Shown here one piece after another: positions 60,335-64,000 of a stretch of DNA of 64,000 bases. The notes below the pieces were generated by a model. It was not told the DNA's origin. It did not search any database and saw only the letters and a list, made by a program, of their open reading frames with translations. Source of the stretch: Gammaproteobacteria bacterium (GTDB lineage: Bacteria; Pseudomonadota; Gammaproteobacteria; Pseudomonadales; Azotimanducaceae). The translations under genes and the position numbers were made by a program. The first letter of the stretch is position 1, and each line of letters opens with the position of its first letter. The stretch spans positions 1-64,000 of the forward strand of contig JAUIAV010000024.1 of NCBI GenBank assembly GCA_030425195.1. The letters are read 5' to 3'.

Positions 60335-61662
60335 CGGCTGGCCGATTCCACGTAAGCCAGATCTCCGCGCAGGGAACGGGCACCGATGAAGTAGTGACAG
60401 GCGGCCCAGACGTTGACGAACACCGCCAGGCACAGAGCATAGCGCAGCGACTGAATACCCATGTCGGCGGCGAGCAGGTCGCTGGCGACGCCCACGAGGT
60501 AAGGCCCCATCCCCATGCCGATGATGTTGAGCATGAACAGCAGAATGGCCGACGCCACCGCGCGCATCCGCAGACTCACCAGCGCCTGCGTCATGGCGAA
60601 GGACGGGCCCAGGTACATGCCGCCCAGAATCGAGACGACCATGAGCGACGGAATCACGGCCCAGATACCCCCGTACAGGTAGGCCACGAATTGAAACGGC
60701 ACCATGACGATGGTGGAGAGTCCGGGCACCCACATGTACCAGCGCCGATCGTCGAACCGTTCCGAGAGCTTGTCGGAGAGATAACCGCCGAGAAAGGTGC
60801 CGATGGCGCCGATCCCGCTGATCAGGGCCAGCCAGGATCCCACCTCGGTGATCGGCATCTCGTGGCTGCGGATCAGGAACGGCGCGTTCCAGGTACCGGC
60901 GCCGTAGCCGACGAAGGCGTGGAGTCCCGCGGCGAAAGCGATGTGCCGGAACGATACCCGCTGCCAGAGCCGGGCGATGACCTCCTTCACGCCCGGTGCC
61001 GGGGCATCGTCCACCCTGATGTGACGGTCCGCCATCCCCCGCGGCGGCTCCTTCAGGGTGACCCAGATCAGCAGAGCCACCAGAACGCCGGGCAACCCCA
61101 CAAGCACGAACGTGTGCCGCCAGCCGAGCGCTTCCGCCCCCCAGCCGCCCACGAAATTGCCGACCATGGACCCGAACGGGATGCCCAGCGCATAGATGGA
61201 CAGGGCCGTGGCCCGGGTTTCGATGGGAAAATAGTCGGAGATCAGCGAGTGGCTCGGCGGACTGGCGCCCGCCTCCCCCACCCCCACGCCGATCCTCGCC
61301 AGCAGCAGCATCCAGAAACTCTGTGCCAGCCCGCAGAGCGCCGTCATGCCGGACCAGACCACCATGGCGATGGACAGGATCTTCACCCGGCTCCAGCGAT
61401 CCGCGAGCGCGGCGATGGGAATGCCGAGCGTGGTATAGAAAAGTGCGAATGCCAGGCCTCCCAGCAGGCCCAGCTGGGTATCGTTCAACTCCAGCTCCAG
61501 CTTGATGGGCTCGAGCAGGATGGCCAGGATGGACCGGTCGACGAAGTTGACCACGTAGCCGAGAAACAGGACGGCCAGCGCATAATTCCGGTAGCCCGGT
61601 GCGAAGGTACTGCCCGCCTTTTCTGTCGTCTGCCCGTCCGGTCCGCTTCCGGCGGCGCTCAT
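60331..61662 (-). CDS. MFS transporter, spinster-like
   Basis: 443 residues, twelve membrane segments. MFS signatures: FVDRSILAILLEPIKLELELN, loop 2-3 ALADRWSRVKIL and loop-4 RIGVGVGEAGASPPSHSLIS, the latter typical of spinster-like proteins. Cargo unknown. The start overlaps the aminotransferase stop by four bases, so the two are co-expressed. Confidence 0.92.
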   Translation of the reverse strand: MSAAGSGPDGQTTEKAGSTFAPGYRNYALAVLFLGYVVNFVDRSILAILLEPIKLELELNDTQLGLLGGLAFALFYTTLGIPIAALADRWSRVKILSIAMVVWSGMTALCGLAQSFWMLLLARIGVGVGEAGASPPSHSLISDYFPIETRATALSIYALGIPFGSMVGNFVGGWGAEALGWRHTFVLVGLPGVLVALLIWVTLKEPPRGMADRHIRVDDAPAPGVKEVIARLWQRVSFRHIAFAAGLHAFVGYGAGTWNAPFLIRSHEMPITEVGSWLALISGIGAIGTFLGGYLSDKLSERFDDRRWYMWVPGLSTIVMVPFQFVAYLYGGIWAVIPSLMVVSILGGMYLGPSFAMTQALVSLRMRAVASAILLFMLNIIGMGMGPYLVGVASDLLAADMGIQSLRYALCLAVFVNVWAACHYFIGARSLRGDLAYVESASR

Positions 61663-63065
61663 GCGGACGCTGCGGCCAGGAGCAGCGCGGGCCGCTCGGC
61701 TTCGATGATCGGCCGGAGCTCGCGCAGTGTCTCGTTCAGGGCGCCAATGGCCAGGTCCACGTCGGATTCACTCATTGCCGTGCTCACGCAGTACATCAGC
61801 CGGCTCGCGGACATGACCCCGCGCCGGAGCATGCCGATGTGCAGCAGTCGGGCGATACGTCCGGCATCGATCATACCGGCCATGCTGTCGCGGGCGTTGT
61901 TGAGGGGACCCTCCGTGAAGTGCAGGTTCGTCAGCGATCCCGCTCCAACCGCCTGTCCCCGGATTCCACTCTGAAGAAACGCTTCGTTGAATCCTGCCCG
62001 GAGGCGATCCCCGAGCCTGTTGAGCCTTTTCGTTTCGTCGGATCCGTAAGCCTGCATGGCCGCCAGGCCCGCCGCCATGGTCAGCGCATTGCCGCTGAAT
62101 GTGCTGGCGTGCATGACGGGATTCTCCTGCTCCGGACTGAACAGCTGCATGAGATCCCGCCTGCCGCCCACGGCGCCTATCGGCAACCCACCACCGATGA
62201 TCTTGCCCATGCAGGTGAGATCCGGCGTGATACCGTGCAGCGACTGCGCACCACCGGTATCCAGACGCAGGGTGATTACCTCGTCGAAGATCAGCACGAT
62301 GCCGTGCCGGTGGGTCGCTTCTCTCAACGTCTCGAGAAACTCCGTCGTCGCCGCGATCATTCCCATGGATCCGAGCACGGGCTCGACGATGACGGCGGCA
62401 AGCTCATCGGCGTGCCGGTCGATCAGCGCCTTTGCGTGGACCGGCTCGTTATACGGACAGATGACGGTATCCGCCAGCACGCTGTCCGGAAAGCTGGCAT
62501 CCACCGGCTGCGACAGCGGCGCCTCGACAGAACCCCGCTTGTCCGGCATGGGTACCAGGGAGACTTCGGCCTGCTCGTAGCTGCCGTGATACCCCCCTTC
62601 CATCTTCATGACCTTCTGTCGCCCTGTCGCCGCCCGGGCACAGCGCAGGGCCATGAGCGTTCCCTCGGTTCCGGAGCTGGTGAAGCGCATCTGCTCGATG
62701 GATGGCACCCGGTCGACCAGGAGCTCGGCGAGCTCGATCTGCTTCAGGTTCGGTGCCGCATAAGCCGATCCGATCGGTGCCTGCGCCTGAATGGCCCGCA
62801 CCACACCCGGATGCGCGTGCCCGTGAATGAGCGACGTGAAGTTGTTCATGAAGTCAACGAGCTCGTTGCCATCCACGTCCGTCAGACGACAACCCTCGGC
62901 ACGGCTGATCACCAGCGGATACGGCATGTAGTGGGCGCTGGAGCGGGTGTCTCCGCCCGGAAACACCTGCTGCGCACGCTCGGCAAGCGACGCCGAGGTG
63001 GGCGAGAAATCCCGGTACGCCTTCAGCAATGAATCCGCTCCGGCGGCGGTACCCCCTGCGCTCAT
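61659..63065 (-). CDS. Class III aminotransferase, glutamate-1-semialdehyde aminomutase-like
   Basis: 468 residues from ATG 63065 with GGGGAGG upstream. PLP fold-I features: FPGGDTRSSAHYMPYP start region, FTSSGTEGTLMALRCAR, FDEVITLRL (Asp) and CMGKIIGGGLPIGAVGG with the Schiff-base lysine. The overall pattern is like HemL, but pairing with a transporter in an operon and the modified start argue for another amino compound rather than heme synthesis. Confidence 0.87.
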   Translation of the reverse strand: MSAGGTAAGADSLLKAYRDFSPTSASLAERAQQVFPGGDTRSSAHYMPYPLVISRAEGCRLTDVDGNELVDFMNNFTSLIHGHAHPGVVRAIQAQAPIGSAYAAPNLKQIELAELLVDRVPSIEQMRFTSSGTEGTLMALRCARAATGRQKVMKMEGGYHGSYEQAEVSLVPMPDKRGSVEAPLSQPVDASFPDSVLADTVICPYNEPVHAKALIDRHADELAAVIVEPVLGSMGMIAATTEFLETLREATHRHGIVLIFDEVITLRLDTGGAQSLHGITPDLTCMGKIIGGGLPIGAVGGRRDLMQLFSPEQENPVMHASTFSGNALTMAAGLAAMQAYGSDETKRLNRLGDRLRAGFNEAFLQSGIRGQAVGAGSLTNLHFTEGPLNNARDSMAGMIDAGRIARLLHIGMLRRGVMSASRLMYCVSTAMSESDVDLAIGALNETLRELRPIIEAERPALLLAAASA

Positions 63066-63214
63066 CGAACCTCCCCATGGCTCCTCTACGCTCGTTGTCT
63101 GCACTATACGCGGTAACAGCCCTGCTTCGCACGTGACCCGGGTGTGTCGCACAGTGCCTCAACTGCGCTTATCATCGGTTGGAACGGCAGATGGGGAATC
63201 AACGGAGAGAGAAG

Positions 63215-64000
63215 ATGTCTGTATCGGAGTTCCGTGCGGAAGCACGTGCCTGGCTTGAAGAGAACTGCCCGCCAGGAGCCCGTGGCGACGGTCAGATACC
63301 CACCGGCAGCACGAAGATCGAGATCGAGAATCCAGACGTCCGGCTGTGGCTCGACCGGATGGCGGAGCGCGGCTGGACCGTGCCGACCTGGCCGACCGAG
63401 TACGGCGGAGCCGGTCTCAGCACCGAGGAGTTCGTCACCCTGGTCGAGGAGATGCGCCGCATCGATGCGCGGCCGCCGCTGCTCGGCATGGGCACCAGCA
63501 TGATCGGGCCGACCCTGCTCGAGATGGGCACCGATGATCAGAAGGCCCGACATCTGCCCCGGATCGCCAGAGGTGAGATCGCCTGGTGCCAGGGCTATTC
63601 CGAGCCGGGCGCCGGGTCGGACCTGGCCAGCCTGCGCACGCGGGCCGAGGACGCAGGGGATCATTTCGTGATCAACGGGCAGAAGATCTGGACGTCAGGC
63701 GCACAGTTCGCAGACTGGATGTTCTGCCTGGTGAGGACCAATCCGGACGTGCCCAAACACGAGGGGATCAGCTTCGTGCTGCTGACCATGGATCAGCCCG
63801 GTGTGACCGTGAAGCCGATCAAGCTCATCAGCGGCAACTCGCCGTTCTGCGAAACGTTTTTCGATAACGCCATCGCCCAGAAAGTGGACCTGGTGGGCGA
63901 GCTGAACAAGGGCTGGACCGTCGGCAAACGCCTGCTGCAGCACGAGCGTTCCGGCATGTCCTCGCTGGTGGGGACCCGGCGCATGGAACCGCCCGGCAGT
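63215..64000 (+). CDS. Acyl-CoA dehydrogenase, N-terminal 262 residues (cut by window end)
   Basis: ATG 63215 opens a frame that is still open at base 64000. FRAEARAWLEENCPPGARG, VPTWPTEYGGAGLS, WCQGYSEPGAGSDLASLRTRA, NGQKIWTSGAQFADWMF and VGKRLLQHERSG match the acyl-CoA dehydrogenase family, with Glu in QHER at the long-chain-type base position. It resembles the catalytic subunit at 33079-34314. It is divergent from the aminotransferase gene, with 149 bp between. Confidence 0.93.
   Translation, partial: MSVSEFRAEARAWLEENCPPGARGDGQIPTGSTKIEIENPDVRLWLDRMAERGWTVPTWPTEYGGAGLSTEEFVTLVEEMRRIDARPPLLGMGTSMIGPTLLEMGTDDQKARHLPRIARGEIAWCQGYSEPGAGSDLASLRTRAEDAGDHFVINGQKIWTSGAQFADWMFCLVRTNPDVPKHEGISFVLLTMDQPGVTVKPIKLISGNSPFCETFFDNAIAQKVDLVGELNKGWTVGKRLLQHERSGMSSLVGTRRMEPPGS

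Noticed and set aside
61659-63065. Heme biosynthesis hemL
   Set aside because: Pattern is HemL-like but the operon with a transporter and modified start region do not support a heme role; left as class III aminotransferase.
1-64000. tRNA, rRNA, phage or transposase genes
   Set aside because: No cloverleaf with CCA-end or TPsiC-like sequence, rRNA core string or transposase motif was recognised by eye; tRNAscan and Infernal would be decisive.

Overview
The window reads as chromosome of a GC-rich, Gram-negative gammaproteobacterium that lives on lipids, hydrocarbons or steroid/terpenoid-like substrates. The basis is a 900-residue TonB receptor, an outer-membrane DUF481 protein, a secretin-based type IV pilus-like operon, lipoprotein signals, and many acyl-CoA and oxygenase genes: two CYP153-like P450s, two [2Fe-2S] ferredoxins, a Rieske oxygenase, a TauD-type dioxygenase, four class III CoA-transferases, three acyl-CoA dehydrogenases, MaoC-like and thiolase-like proteins. 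The exact genus cannot be read from the sequence. No tRNA, rRNA, CRISPR, phage or transposase gene was found.

Layout. 1-1.6 kb: end of larB, then larE (nickel-pincer cofactor), followed by a palindromic MITE-like element and a micro-ORF. 1.6-7.1 kb: a thioesterase and ferredoxin pair on the minus strand, a tightly coupled PHP/MaoC-N/MaoC-C/DinB operon on the plus strand, a DUF35 protein with a cysteine-less thiolase-like protein (possibly an aldolase pair), and an aldo/keto reductase. 7.2-8.3 kb: a WYL regulator beside a dense cluster of CTGTCAG sites and a small Arg/Cys-rich ORF. 8.3-13.2 kb: ferredoxin, CYP153-like P450, terminator, aldehyde dehydrogenase, lipoprotein amidohydrolase; this looks like terminal hydroxylation followed by oxidation. 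13.3-19.1 kb: small protein plus Rieske oxygenase, TauD dioxygenase, a secreted protein, and a DUF6152 protein with two paralogous periplasmic proteins. 19.2-35.6 kb: CoA-transferases, a second CYP153-like P450, MscS channel, MlrC peptidase, GPH-type transporter, nuclease-fold protein, M28 peptidase, globin, GST and an acyl-CoA dehydrogenase pair. 35.6-39.8 kb: lipoprotein, thioesterases, NIPSNAP protein, enoyl-CoA hydratase and a DsbA-fold isomerase.

39.8-48.9 kb is a continuous nine-gene MSHA-like pilus/secretion operon: pilin, ATPase, platform protein, second pilin, PilM/N-like, PilO-like, PilP-like, secretin, TPR. 49-55.8 kb holds a nitronate monooxygenase-like protein, DUF481 protein, and phenylalanine/tyrosine catabolism: hppD with a VOC protein, a divergent Lrp-type regulator, and a phenylalanine hydroxylase that has an N-terminal ACT domain like animal enzymes. 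55.9-64 kb: TonB receptor with a clear terminator, an ATC-hydrolase-like protein, methyltransferase, MFS transporter with a class III aminotransferase, and the start of another acyl-CoA dehydrogenase cut by the window end.

The strongest points for follow-up are the eukaryote-like phenylalanine hydroxylase, the compact MSHA-like operon, the CTGTCAG site cluster, the inactive-looking MaoC pair next to a cysteine-less thiolase, and the palindromic element whose end forms the larE stop codon.
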